A DNA stretch of 64,000 bases from Sphingobium psychrophilum (GTDB taxonomy: Bacteria; Pseudomonadota; Alphaproteobacteria; Sphingomonadales; Sphingomonadaceae). A program made the translations under genes and the position numbers. Positions 36,796-45,555 of the stretch are shown here, one piece after another (within the stretch, counting starts at the first letter, position 1; every line of letters begins with the position of its first letter). The stretch lies in the NCBI RefSeq assembly GCF_012927105.1, contig NZ_JABBFV010000011.1:62001-126000 (forward strand). The letters run 5' to 3'. The notes beneath the pieces were generated by a model. It did no database searches. It saw nothing but the letters and a program-made list of their open reading frames with translations, and was not told where the DNA came from.

Positions 36796-37259
36796 CACGG
36801 ACACCTGTGCATCACGTGGCGAACTCTGCGACCTCCCAATGCGACGAGGCGATCGGGTTCGCGTTCGATGATCACCATGCGTTTGTCAGGCCGCCCCGGG
36901 GCGACTGTCTCTGGCCGCGCCAGGGAATAAAAGATGATGTCACCGCGTTCGTACCACGTCCCGGTGGCCTGCGGTGCACGGTCGGGCAAACTGATCTCAT
37001 TATAAGATCCATCCGCCCGGAACTCCCAGGCTGTACCGGTCTTGCACCCGGACCGGGCGTCGAATGACCAGATACCGATGAGATCCGTCTTCGAGCCCAA
37101 ATGCTGACCGGGCAGATGCTCGGCAACAGAAGGCTGGGCCAGGCCGCCAACCGCAGCGATAACAGCCAAGGCTAAACTTGCTCGGCTGAGGAGCGCGCGC
37201 GCTTGGCGCCGACTTGCCCAAAGCAGCAGTAAACCCAAACGCTGCAAAACAGGTCTCAT
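36795..37259 (-). CDS. Small secreted protein of unknown function
   Basis: 154 residues. An N-terminal hydrophobic leader (about 25-50) is followed by a compact domain with LIGIWSFDARSGCKTGTAWE, GSYNEISLPDRA, GTWYERGDIIFYS and GGRRVRHVMHRCP. The pattern of Trp/Tyr strands suggests a small beta-barrel that reports on or binds a ligand, but no family is recognised. ATG 37259 overlaps the stop of the MerR gene, indicating coupled expression. Confidence 0.65.
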   Translation of the reverse strand: MRPVLQRLGLLLLWASRRQARALLSRASLALAVIAAVGGLAQPSVAEHLPGQHLGSKTDLIGIWSFDARSGCKTGTAWEFRADGSYNEISLPDRAPQATGTWYERGDIIFYSLARPETVAPGRPDKRMVIIEREPDRLVALGGRRVRHVMHRCP

Positions 37260-37720
37260 ATGGACGCCTTCACTGCGCGGGCGGCATGAGGGTCGCCGTC
37301 GCCAGGTGGGCTTCCCCTGGGAATGCTCGCGAGATGCGCGAGGATCGGGCAATCCGCGATGGGAATGTCGATCGAGCATTGGGCGGACAGGGCGGACAGG
37401 GCGGTCTTGATGCGGGTCAGATCATCGATACGGGTGGTCGCTTCATTTATCTTGCTCTCGGTGATGGCCAGGACATCGGCGGTTGTCGCGGTGTCGGACG
37501 CGCGCAAATCGAGCAGGCTTCCGATTTCGCGAAGCGTGAAACCCAGCTGCTGCCCCTTGCGAATGAACCGCACGCGCTCGAGATCGGCGTCGCCATAGGT
37601 GCGGTAACCGGCAGAAGACCGGGCGGGCGGAGGAAGCAGACCGTTGCGCTCGTAATAGCGGATGGTATCGGGACGGATGCCGAGCGCACGCGACAGCTTT
37701 CCGATCGTGAAATATGTCAT
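37256..37720 (-). CDS. MerR-family heavy-metal-responsive regulator
   Basis: 154 residues. Winged helix at the N-terminus (YFTIGKLSRALGIRPDTIRY, then YERNGLLPPPARSSAGYRTY), a long dimerisation helix, and a metal loop with two Cys: QCSIDIPIADCPILAHL. The Cys-x8-Cys-PIL arrangement fits metal-sensing MerR proteins; which metal is not clear. ATG 37720 is placed at the start of the conserved domain. It is cotranscribed with the two genes after it. An inverted repeat sits just upstream at 37734-37761. Confidence 0.88.
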   Translation of the reverse strand: MTYFTIGKLSRALGIRPDTIRYYERNGLLPPPARSSAGYRTYGDADLERVRFIRKGQQLGFTLREIGSLLDLRASDTATTADVLAITESKINEATTRIDDLTRIKTALSALSAQCSIDIPIADCPILAHLASIPRGSPPGDGDPHAARAVKASI

Positions 37721-37733
37721 GGCGCGTCTCCGT

Positions 37734-37761
37734 TGCCGCGACCATTCGAAAGGTCGCGGCA
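37734..37761. promoter_or_regulatory. Inverted repeat upstream of MerR gene
   Basis: Ten-base arms TGCCGCGACC and GGTCGCGGCA separated by ATTCGAAA. It lies 14 bases before the MerR start and 60 bases after the lipoprotein stop. Without a T-run it is a weak terminator candidate; it could be the regulator's own operator. Confidence 0.45.
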
Positions 37762-37822
37762 TTATTCCTTCGAATTGGTCTTGCTCAGGTCGGGCAGTGC
37801 CGGGGTTTTCAGCCTGCTCGGC

Positions 37823-38161
37823 TTACATATCCTTCATCGGGGCGGACTGACTGTTGTCGGGCGTGCTCGTAGGCGGGGCGCCATTGGGCATCATCGGCCC
37901 ACCCCGGCGCATGTCGCTGTGGTCCATATCCTGACGGTGGCGCTCATCCATATCGGCCGCCGTGTTGTCGGTCCCGACAGAGTCCGTGGCGGCGGCGGTG
38001 TCGTTTTCAAGAGCGCCGGGCGCGCTTGCAGAGGCATTGGAGGCAGCCTGGTTTTGCGTGCCGTCCGTCTTCTTGCCGCACGCAGCAAGCGTTCCGAGAA
38101 GCGCAAGGGCTGTGAGCCCCGAGACGATCTTCCCGGACGTATTCGTGAGGTGAGTCTTCAT
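37823..38161 (-). CDS. Small lipoprotein, Asp/Met/His-rich
   Basis: 112 residues. Leader with lipobox (LTALALLGTLAACGKK), then an unstructured Ala/Asn/Asp chain and DMDERHRQDMDHSDMRRGGP with a Met-rich end (SAPMKDM). The ending and lipobox are like those of the other metal-associated small proteins here. No domain; metal binding is only inferred. Confidence 0.7.
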   Translation of the reverse strand: MKTHLTNTSGKIVSGLTALALLGTLAACGKKTDGTQNQAASNASASAPGALENDTAAATDSVGTDNTAADMDERHRQDMDHSDMRRGGPMMPNGAPPTSTPDNSQSAPMKDM

Positions 38162-38247
38162 GATGTGTCTCCGAATGAGAGTGAGCGGTCGAACGCAAAT
38201 CCCGTCGGACGAGCTTGATAAGCGTGCTCGACCGACAGATCAGGGTG

Positions 38248-38463
38248 TCATTGCTGCTTGAGAATCTGCAGGCAGCGATCGTGCGAGAGATTCATCGGGT
38301 TGCGCCCCTGTCCCTTCATCTCGTTGTGATCATGGGGCGTCGCGAGACCCATATTGTCTTCCATGGCCTTGCAGCTCGCGATCTGCGCGCTAGTCGGCGG
38401 AAGGGTCGCGCAAGCGCCGAGCAGCGCCAGTGGTAGCAATCCCAGCGAGATAGAGTATTTCAT
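38248..38463 (-). CDS. Small lipoprotein
   Basis: 71 residues: leader SISLGLLPLALLGAC with a lipobox Cys, then IASCKAMEDNMGLATPHDHN and LSHDRCLQIL. It starts two bases after the MerR stop, so it is translated with that regulator. Function unknown; two Cys, Met and His residues are compatible with metal binding. Confidence 0.7.
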   Translation of the reverse strand: MKYSISLGLLPLALLGACATLPPTSAQIASCKAMEDNMGLATPHDHNEMKGQGRNPMNLSHDRCLQILKQQ

Positions 38464-38465
38464 GT

Positions 38466-38945
38466 TCAGTCCTTCCCTGTGCAGGTGGTGTGGTCCTCTC
38501 CCACGGACATTTGTTCTGGCTGATCTGCGGCCAATTGAGACAGCCGCCCGTCCCGAACCAGAAAGAGGATCGGGCAAGGGTCGCTTTCGGCTTCGTGCGA
38601 GGGCGCTTCACCCAGCTGCTCAAGGCCTGTTTCGATAAGCTTGAGCTGTTCCACCCTGACCAGTGCTTCGCGCAGTTTGACCCGCGTGACGGCGAGGATA
38701 TCCGACCCGGCGAGGGCGTCTCCGGCCCGCACCAGCAGGAGCGCGTGCGTTTCGGTGAGGGTGTAACCGAGCCCCTGTGCAGCGCGAACGAACTTGATGC
38801 GTTCGACGTCTGCAGGATGATAGACGCGGTATCCTGCACTGGTCCGTTGCGGAGCGGGGAGCAGGCCGGTGCGCTCATAATAACGTATGGTGTCCTTTCG
38901 AACGCCGGCAGCCTCGGCCAGCTCACCGATTCTAAGCCGTGACAT
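38466..38945 (-). CDS. MerR-family regulator
   Basis: 159 residues. Helix-turn-helix RIGELAEAAGVRKDTIRYYE with RTGLLPAPQRTSAGYRVYHP, then a long helix and a C-terminal DPCPILFLVRDG. Only one Cys is in the usual metal-loop position, with C-terminal TTCTGKD adding another. Followed almost immediately by a small lipoprotein. A MerR-type dyad is just upstream at 38971-38993, consistent with self-regulation. Confidence 0.85.
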   Translation of the reverse strand: MSRLRIGELAEAAGVRKDTIRYYERTGLLPAPQRTSAGYRVYHPADVERIKFVRAAQGLGYTLTETHALLLVRAGDALAGSDILAVTRVKLREALVRVEQLKLIETGLEQLGEAPSHEAESDPCPILFLVRDGRLSQLAADQPEQMSVGEDHTTCTGKD

Positions 38946-38970
38946 GGCAAGTCTCGGAGGCACAGTGCCG

Positions 38971-38993
38971 CTTGGACCTAGGTCCAGGGTCAA
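38971..38993 (-). promoter_or_regulatory. MerR-type operator/promoter of the regulator at 38466
   Basis: Minus strand: TTGACC (38993-38988) as -35, then the perfect 14-base palindrome TGGACCTAGGTCCA (38973-38986). It sits 26 bases before the start codon. A near-identical element is at 8110-8132. The -10 is not obvious. Confidence 0.55.
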
Positions 38994-39119
38994 GAGAAAT
39001 ATTTGGACGTCGGTCGATCATCGCCGCTCTCCTGTCCGCTCAAAGGCCGCGCGACTTTTCGTCGCTTGCGGCCGCCATCAGGCATCATGGGGAGCGGCAA
39101 GCCCCTCCCCGGCACGCCC

Positions 39120-39482
39120 TTATTTCTTGCGGAGCTCGACGATGTCGTGAACTGCGGGAGCGCCGTCGGCGACGCTCACATGCGCAAAATGGTCGTCAAA
39201 TATATGATCGACCCTGACGTGGCCGATGAGGTCTCGGCGATAAGCGGGGCCGCTTCCTTTGTAGCCGGAGCCGGGCAGCGTCTTCACGCGATAGACGTCA
39301 AGCACCTGTCCGACTGTCGCGCCATCTGCTTTGCCGACACACACGATCGTTCCGGTCGTGTCCTTGCCGATGATCGATCCACGCATAAAAAAGCTGTGGC
39401 CGATGCCGGTCGCCAGAGCGGGGACCGCGCCGGCGAGGGCGATACTCGCCATGGCCATCGATATTGACTTCTTGAAGCGCAT
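39120..39482 (-). CDS. Small periplasmic protein, tandem paralog A
   Basis: 120 residues with a signal peptide (SMAMASIALAGAVPALATG) and the domain GIGHSFFMRGSIIGKDTTGT, VCVGKADGATVGQVLDVYRV, VDHIFDDHFAHVSVADG and VHDIVELRKK. The next gene upstream (39618-39977) encodes a clear paralog. It has the look of a small beta domain binding a ligand; no function is known. ATG 39482 is preferred because AAGGAA lies six bases before it. Confidence 0.75.
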   Translation of the reverse strand: MRFKKSISMAMASIALAGAVPALATGIGHSFFMRGSIIGKDTTGTIVCVGKADGATVGQVLDVYRVKTLPGSGYKGSGPAYRRDLIGHVRVDHIFDDHFAHVSVADGAPAVHDIVELRKK

Positions 39483-39617
39483 CTCGATTCCTTTCAATTC
39501 ATGTCTCGTGCACCCAGGCCGGTGTTCGTCGCTTGGTTGCGAGCGATCGTGCCGGTCTCGTTCTGCAGCGAGGTGGCGTTGATGGTGGGGACGGCGGTCG
39601 CCGTCCCCGCTGCCGAC

Positions 39618-39977
39618 TTATTTCCTGCGGAGTTCGACGATGTCGTGGACCTTCGGCGTGCCGTCGGCGATGCTCACATGCGCGAAATGGTCATCGAAAA
39701 TGTGATCGATCTTGACGTGCCCGACGGCCACGCGCCGGAAGCCCGCGCCGGGGGTCTTCGAAGGTCCAGGTGTGCTTTCCACACGGTAGACCTCGAGGAC
39801 CTGGCCTACGGTCGCGCCGTCGGCCTTACCCACACAAACGACCGTTCCGGTCGTGTCCTTGCCGACGATCGATCCACGCATGAAAAAGCTGTGGCCGATG
39901 CCCTGGGCGTAGGTAGGCGCGGCGCCGAGCACGGCGAGGCCTGCAAGCGCTATGGTGATCTTCTTCTTGAGCAACAT
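39618..39977 (-). CDS. Small periplasmic protein, tandem paralog B
   Basis: 119 residues. Signal peptide ITIALAGLAVLGAAPTYAQ, then GIGHSFFMRGSIVGKDTTGT and the same domain as paralog A, with most differences in the central loop (TPGPSKTPGAGF) and the leader. The pair arose by tandem duplication; 135 bases separate them. Strand and distance suggest one transcript running toward the MerR genes. Confidence 0.75.
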   Translation of the reverse strand: MLLKKKITIALAGLAVLGAAPTYAQGIGHSFFMRGSIVGKDTTGTVVCVGKADGATVGQVLEVYRVESTPGPSKTPGAGFRRVAVGHVKIDHIFDDHFAHVSIADGTPKVHDIVELRRK

Positions 39978-40589
39978 GGTGGAAGCCTCCTTGGCTGAGT
40001 TTACAAGACCCGCCGAGGAAAACTGGCGGTGAAGAACCTTTCTTCGCCACCAAGACTATGGACCCGGCTCCCGACTCAATATGCGTAATCTTACGAAGCC
40101 CCATCAAAGCTCCGGGCAAACCCCGTGCCAAAACGTCGTCGCACTAATCGCATCTTTTGATACGCTCCCGCTACTAGCGGGTTGTGCTCTGGCGATAAGG
40201 GGTACGCGTACTCGATGGCCTGTAAATTAGGGCGATTCTCGCGGTCCAGGGTGCCGTCGGGCGGTACAAGGATCAAATCACTCACGCCCGCAGTATGCAA
40301 CAGGATCATCATAGCTGCTCGGGCCGCTCAAGGAATTGATAGCGACAAAGCCGGTCGACATCAGGGCGCCCTCAGAACTTGGCCGGTTAAGCGTCGCCGC
40401 CCAAGAGCCTGGCTGAACAATGCAGAGGTACGGCGCAGCGGAAACCCGGCTATGATCAAAGTTGAATGTCCATCCTCCCGGTCATACTCCAGGTGATCTT
40501 GGATCCCTTTGGGTATGAAGTGAGTTGCAGGCATGCCCCCTTGGCAGCCGAGGAGGGTGAGGAGCCTAGAGGTAGGACGGAGTCGGTCA
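39978..40589. other. Intergenic stretch of 612 bases
   Basis: No gene can be supported; short frames on both strands lack domains. A six-base-arm hairpin (CCCGCT, ACT, AGCGGG) lies near 40167-40181. An imperfect GGAGCCGGGTCC dyad at 40061-40072 lies upstream of the tandem paralogs and might be part of their promoter. Confidence 0.4.
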
Positions 40590-41180
40590 ATGGAAGACAA
40601 GAAGAATGGCATGGGCATAGGCATGGGCTATGGCCGGTTCGTGGCGATGATTGCGACGTCTACGGTCGTGATGTTCGGGCTGATGTATCTCAACACCTAT
40701 GCGCTGAGCCATGTCCAGTTCAGCCAGACGCGCACCTGGATGGCGCTCGTCATGGGCGCGGTCATGGCGGTGATCATGCTCAGTTTCATGTGGGGCATGT
40801 ACAAGAACACCCGCCTCAATATCGGCATCCTGCTCGGTAGCGCTGCCATTTTTGGTTTAGCGCTTTGGCTGGTGCGGAGCCAGGAAACGGTCGACGACGT
40901 CTCCTACATGAAGGCGATGATCCCGCACCACTCGATTGCGATCATGACCAGCGAGCGCGCGCACATCAAGGACCCCGAGGTTCGAAAGCTGGCCGATGGC
41001 ATCATCGACGCGCAGGTACGCGAGATCGCCCAAATGAAACAGATGATCGCGCGCCTGCAAGCTAACCCGGCGCCGGATGGCGCTCCGGACCTGCCCTCCT
41101 ATCGCGATCGCGGTGCGTCGCCCCCGCCACCGCAAACCGACGAAAGCACCGGAATAGATACACGAAAGCCGATTTCCTGA
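40590..41180 (+). CDS. DUF305 membrane-anchored protein
   Basis: 196 residues. Three membrane segments (about 14-100) are followed by the DUF305 domain with YMKAMIPHHSIAIMTSERAH and ADGIIDAQVREIAQMKQMIA. The HHSIA segment with its two His is the family hallmark. DUF305 proteins recur with copper-resistance genes; a metal-binding role is inferred. ATG 40590 begins the Met/Gly-rich N-terminus; the frame is open further upstream. Confidence 0.87.
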   Translation: MEDKKNGMGIGMGYGRFVAMIATSTVVMFGLMYLNTYALSHVQFSQTRTWMALVMGAVMAVIMLSFMWGMYKNTRLNIGILLGSAAIFGLALWLVRSQETVDDVSYMKAMIPHHSIAIMTSERAHIKDPEVRKLADGIIDAQVREIAQMKQMIARLQANPAPDGAPDLPSYRDRGASPPPPQTDESTGIDTRKPIS

Positions 41181-41307
41181 GGTGTGTTCTTCGAAGTAAA
41201 CAGGATGGGCACATGATCGGGTACTGTCGGAAAGGCTTCGTCATGCGCATCTTGCTCAAATATCCAGCGATCGACGCTCTTCGCGAAAGAAGCAGGATGG
41301 TGGAAGT

Positions 41308-43992
41308 ATGACCGACATCGAGCGCAGCGGTCCGAGTGGCGCCAAAGGCGCTTCTGAGATCGTCCTCGTCACCGGAGCGAGCGGTTTTATCGCCGCGGCC
41401 CTGATCGCCCGGCTCGGCGAGCGCTACACGGTCGTCGGTCTCGATCGCGCCGGTCCGCCCGAGCCACCACCGCCCGCCGCCGCTATCGACATTGATGTCG
41501 GCTCGGATGAAGCGGTTCACGCTGCGCTCGAGGAGGTTCGCGCGCGATACGGCAACCGCATTGCTTCCGTCATTCATCTCGCCGCGTATTATGACATTTC
41601 TGGCGATCCCAATCCGCTCTACGACAAGGTAACCGTCCAAGGGACACGGCGGCTGATCGACGGACTCCAGTCGTTCGATGTCGAGCAATTCGTCTTCGCC
41701 AGCACGATGCTGGTCCATAAACCGACCGCCACTCCGCAGGAGCGCATCAACGAGGAATCGCCGATCGGTGCCTCCTGGGCGTATCCGCAGTCCAAAGTCG
41801 ACACAGAGGCGCTGCTGCACGAGCGTCACGGACGGATACCCGTCGTCTACCTGCGACCCGCAGGAGTCTATGCCGACGAGGGACGCTCAGCGTTCCTCGC
41901 ACAGCAGATATCGCAGATCTACGAGCACCGCCTGATCTCGCATTTCTATCCTGGCATGCTGTGCGCGGCGCAATCATCGGTGCACCGCGATGACCTGGCG
42001 GAAGCCGTGGTGCGCCTGGTCGATCGGCGGCACGATCTTCCGTCTGAACTGCCCCTGCTCATCGGCGAACCCGATGCCCCCGGCTACGCCGAAATCCAGG
42101 ACATCGTCGGCGAGGCGCTCCACGGCGAGGGCTGGAAGACGATCCGCATCCCGCAGCCGCTCGCGAAGGCTGGTATCGTTCTTCAGAACGAGGCACTCGG
42201 CGACGACGATTTCATCCAGCCCTGGATGATCGACAGCAGCAACGACCACTACATTCTCGATATCTCGCGCGCACGGTCGCTACTTGGATGGGAGCCGAAG
42301 CACAGTCTTCGCGAAACGCTTCCGACGATCGTTGCGGCGTTGAAGCGCCACCCGCGCGCCTGGTACCGGAACAACAAGCTCAACGAAAACCTCGTCGCCT
42401 GGAACGACAAGTCCGATCCGAAGCCGGCCGAGCTGGACCATAACCCGCCTGAAGCGGCAGCCGGCGCGATGCCCGGCATGGAGCACGGAGCTAAGGACCA
42501 TGGCAACATGGATCATGCCGCTGTGGGGCACGGGGCTGGGGACATGGCGATGTCCAGCCACGGTGCACATGGCGATCACATGGCCATGATGGACCGCGAC
42601 GAGCGCCGTGCGCGCTGGGCGCTCTACGCCAACATCGGCCTCGGTCTGTGGCTCGCCTCGAGCCCGCTCATCTACGACTCCATGACCGCGCAGCGCGTCG
42701 GTGAGGCGGCGCGGTTCGTAACGGTCGATCGCGGTCTGCCGTCGATCGAGTGGCGTGCAAGCGCGCTGGCCGTAAGCGATCTTGTCAGCGGGCTTGCCAT
42801 CGCGCTGTTCGGTGCGCTGTCGCTTGTACCACGCACCAAGACGTGGGCTCAGTGGGCGGTCGCATTCGTTGGGATCTGGCTGCTGTTCGCGCCGTTGATC
42901 TTTTGGAGCCCGAGCGCGGCGCAGTACAACAACGATTTGCTCATCGGCTCGGCTGTGATCGCGCTGTCGGTGCTCGTGCCGATGATGCCGGGTATGAGCA
43001 TGGCAGGGATGATGGACCCCAAGAACATCCCACCCGGCTGGACCTATTCGCCGTCTACCGATGCCCAGCGGCTGCCGATCGTCGTGATGGGTCTGATAGG
43101 TCTTCTTACCTCGCGCATCCTGACGGCATACCAACTGGGCCACATCGATAGCGTCTGGGAACCCTTCTTTGTCGGCTCGTTGAGCGATCCGCGCAATGGT
43201 ACCGAGGAGATCATCACGTCTAACATGTCAAAGGCGTGGCCGATTCCCGACGGCGGTCTCGGCACCATCAGCTACGTGCTCGAGATCCTGATGGCGGTGA
43301 TGGGCACCCGCGACCGCTGGCGCACGATGCCGTGGATGGTGACCTTCTTCGGCATCCTGGTCATTCCACTCGGCGTGGTCAGCATCTATTTCATCATCAG
43401 CCAGCCCATCGTCATTGGCACCTGGAGCACGCTGGCGCTGATCGCCGCCCTCGCCATGCTGATCATGATCCCTTTCGCGCTCGACGAGGTCATCGCCATG
43501 GGTCAGTTCCTTGTGTGGGCGAAATGCCGCGGCAAGCCGCTGATTCGCACCTTCTTCCAGGGCGACGCGAGCGAGGCCGGCAGTGAGGACGCCTCCGACC
43601 TGATGTCGTCGCCTGCCGCATTTTGGGCCGATGCAAAGCGGGGGCTGACCCTGCCGTGGACGCTGGCGGTCAGTATCGCGCTCGGCGCATTCCTCATGCT
43701 CACGCGGGTGACACTGGGCAATGAGGGCGCCATGGCGAACAGCGACCATGTCATTGGTGCCCTGGTCATCACCGTCGCGATCATCGCCACCGCCGAAGTT
43801 GCCCGCGCCGTGCGCTTCATCAATGGCGCGCTCGGCGCCTGGCTGGTTGCTGCCCCTTTCCTGCTGACGGGGGCCGGCCACCTGGGAACGATCGTTTCGG
43901 TGATCATAGGGCTCGCCCTCGTCGGTCTCAGCCTTCCGCGCGGCAAGCGCAGCGCTGAACATTATGCGAGCTGGGACAAATATGTGATCTGA
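41308..43992 (+). CDS. Fusion: NAD-dependent epimerase-like domain - Met/His-rich linker - SPW-repeat membrane domain
   Basis: 894 residues. Residues of about 17-350 are an extended short-chain dehydrogenase/epimerase with TGASGF (22-27) and catalytic Tyr159-x3-Lys163 (AYPQSK). A linker at about 388-432 is packed with Met and His (MPGMEHGAKDHGNMDHAA, MAMSSHGAHGDHMAMM). The remaining 460 residues have about a dozen membrane segments with repeated GLWLASSPLIY, WLLFAPLIFWSP and AWLVAAPFLL units of the SPW type. The parts are in one uninterrupted frame. It lies between DUF305 and DUF411 genes, so metal association is likely; the reaction is unknown. Confidence 0.85.
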   Translation: MTDIERSGPSGAKGASEIVLVTGASGFIAAALIARLGERYTVVGLDRAGPPEPPPPAAAIDIDVGSDEAVHAALEEVRARYGNRIASVIHLAAYYDISGDPNPLYDKVTVQGTRRLIDGLQSFDVEQFVFASTMLVHKPTATPQERINEESPIGASWAYPQSKVDTEALLHERHGRIPVVYLRPAGVYADEGRSAFLAQQISQIYEHRLISHFYPGMLCAAQSSVHRDDLAEAVVRLVDRRHDLPSELPLLIGEPDAPGYAEIQDIVGEALHGEGWKTIRIPQPLAKAGIVLQNEALGDDDFIQPWMIDSSNDHYILDISRARSLLGWEPKHSLRETLPTIVAALKRHPRAWYRNNKLNENLVAWNDKSDPKPAELDHNPPEAAAGAMPGMEHGAKDHGNMDHAAVGHGAGDMAMSSHGAHGDHMAMMDRDERRARWALYANIGLGLWLASSPLIYDSMTAQRVGEAARFVTVDRGLPSIEWRASALAVSDLVSGLAIALFGALSLVPRTKTWAQWAVAFVGIWLLFAPLIFWSPSAAQYNNDLLIGSAVIALSVLVPMMPGMSMAGMMDPKNIPPGWTYSPSTDAQRLPIVVMGLIGLLTSRILTAYQLGHIDSVWEPFFVGSLSDPRNGTEEIITSNMSKAWPIPDGGLGTISYVLEILMAVMGTRDRWRTMPWMVTFFGILVIPLGVVSIYFIISQPIVIGTWSTLALIAALAMLIMIPFALDEVIAMGQFLVWAKCRGKPLIRTFFQGDASEAGSEDASDLMSSPAAFWADAKRGLTLPWTLAVSIALGAFLMLTRVTLGNEGAMANSDHVIGALVITVAIIATAEVARAVRFINGALGAWLVAAPFLLTGAGHLGTIVSVIIGLALVGLSLPRGKRSAEHYASWDKYVI

Positions 43993-44320
43993 GGGTCGCT
44001 CTGCTCGACGTGGAATTGAACAGGAAAAGATACGTCACGTCTGTTGGGAATGCGGGACTCCGAACGGTCAACTTACGGCCGTGCGACCGGGTCGCTGAGA
44101 TGTGAAATGCGGCCTGCTCGGGTGCAATAATGCTTTTCGACTGCATAAATCGACGCGAGTGCGAGAGGTCTGCAACGACCCTGGATTGCCCATCGACGAA
44201 TGTCGGTTCGTGATCGCTACGGTAATCTTGCGACCGTCTGCCACTTTTTGAGGGGTAGGCGGCGGTCGCGCGTATTATGAAGAGTGGTAGCCTTGATGAA
44301 TGGGTGCGGTGAAGGACGAT
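43993..44320. other. Intergenic stretch of 328 bases
   Basis: No gene seen. A CGTATTAT at 44271-44278, about 45 bases before the DUF411 start, could serve as a -10 region. Confidence 0.35.
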
Positions 44321-44767
44321 ATGAAACTCAAAGTCGCATTGTCGTTGGTCCTTGCGTCGGTTTCGGTCGCCAGCGCGGCGGCGACGCCTATCGTGGTTCA
44401 CCGCGATCCGGGCTGTGGCTGCTGCGCGCAGTGGGCGGCGCAGGTGCGTAAGCAGTTCGGGCGCCAAGTAACCATCATCGACGATCGCCAGCGCTCCAGC
44501 TTCCAGCGGACCCAAGGCGTTCCTTCGGGCCTGTCATCCTGCCATACAGCGATTGTAGACGGCATGGCATTCGAGGGTCATGTCCCGATTACCGACATGA
44601 AGCGCGTCCTTGCCCAGAAGCCGCGCGGCGTGCGTGGACTTGCGGTTGCCGGGATGCCGATGGGCTCGCCGGGGATGGAAGTCCCGGGGCAACACGTGGA
44701 CCCCTATAATGTCGTCGCCTTCGGTCCAGGTGGACAGCATGTCTTTGCGCGTCATGGCGGACGATGA
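44321..44767 (+). CDS. DUF411 metal-binding protein
   Basis: 148 residues. Signal peptide (ALSLVLASVSVASA), then the DUF411 core: VVHRDPGCGCCAQWAAQVRK with the CGCC metal site, GVPSGLSSCHTAIVDG, FEGHVPITDM and GLAVAGMPMGSPGME. A periplasmic protein family constantly found in copper/silver resistance clusters. AAGGA five bases before ATG 44321 supports the start. First of a run leading to cusCBA. Confidence 0.92.
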   Translation: MKLKVALSLVLASVSVASAAATPIVVHRDPGCGCCAQWAAQVRKQFGRQVTIIDDRQRSSFQRTQGVPSGLSSCHTAIVDGMAFEGHVPITDMKRVLAQKPRGVRGLAVAGMPMGSPGMEVPGQHVDPYNVVAFGPGGQHVFARHGGR

Positions 44768-44810
44768 TGTCGTTGTTCTACGATAAGGACGGGTGTAAGA
44801 AGTAACGGCT

Positions 44811-45170
44811 GTGAAACGGGTACTGCATCTCTTCCTCCTGCTGGGAGCCTTGGTTGGCCTCATGGGCCAAGCGGCGGCCTATGCCTCTAACCCGGCCCCG
44901 GTTTCCGCGCCGATGGCGATTTCGGGAATGAGCGCAGATTGCATGAATGCGATGGCTCAGAAACAACAGCCCTCGGGCAAGCCCTGCAAGGGGCTGACGC
45001 TCGACTGCGTCGCATCAATGGGCTGTGTCGTTCCGATGGTTCTGCGCGACGCGCCGCGCGTCCCGGCATCGCCGGTGGCTCACGGAGCTATGGCATTCTG
45101 GACCACGACGTCGACCCTGCATGGCAGTGATCTGACCCCCGAGCCTGAACCACCGACTATCCTTGGCTGA
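44811..45170 (+). CDS. Small exported Cys-containing protein
   Basis: 119 residues from a GTG. Signal peptide VLHLFLLLGALVGLMGQAAA, then four Cys in DCMNAMAQKQQ, KPCKG, LDCVASMGCVVPM. No family recognised. Its place just before cusC in the efflux operon suggests a periplasmic metal-related helper, by position only. Confidence 0.65.
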   Translation: MKRVLHLFLLLGALVGLMGQAAAYASNPAPVSAPMAISGMSADCMNAMAQKQQPSGKPCKGLTLDCVASMGCVVPMVLRDAPRVPASPVAHGAMAFWTTTSTLHGSDLTPEPEPPTILG

Positions 45171-45273
45171 TCGACCACAGCCGTCAGGCTGACAGGATCG
45201 GTGCGCCTATCGCGCACTCAAACATCCTGTCCGATCTGCGGCTACCACGATGATTTGCCAAAGGATTACAGTC

Positions 45274-45555
45274 ATGAAAAACCGTGTTTTCTACGCCCTG
45301 CTGGGCGTAGCCCTTGCCGCGCCTGCCGCCGCATTCGCCGGCCAGCCCGACCACAGCCAACAATCCGGTCATTATGAGTGGAAGTCGGTTCCCCAATATG
45401 GCCCGCGCGCCACGGGACCGGCTCAGCGGCGCGTCTGGGTGCCTGATACCGCGAAGATGGCCAACTGCGACTGCGACATGATGAAGATGAGCTCCGCGGA
45501 TTGTATGAAGGAGATGCATGGCATGATGTCTCCGTCCGGCGCCTCGGCTGGCTAG
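45274..45555 (+). CDS. Small exported Cys/Met-rich protein
   Basis: 93 residues. Signal peptide YALLGVALAAPAAAFA, then WVPDTAKMANCDCDMMKMSS and ADCMKEMHGMMSP, dense in Cys and Met. Likely a periplasmic copper binder; no named family. ATG 45274 starts the leader; 45250 is also in frame. It is 128 bases before cusC. Confidence 0.68.
   Translation: MKNRVFYALLGVALAAPAAAFAGQPDHSQQSGHYEWKSVPQYGPRATGPAQRRVWVPDTAKMANCDCDMMKMSSADCMKEMHGMMSPSGASAG

Noticed and set aside
37734-37761. Inverted repeat as a rho-independent terminator
   Set aside because: Strong stem but no T-run on either strand; operator is at least as likely.
40053-40079. TTGAGT with GGAGCCGGGTCC dyad as a MerR promoter
   Set aside because: Spacing between -35 and any -10 is too short and the dyad is imperfect; kept only as a note in the gap entry.
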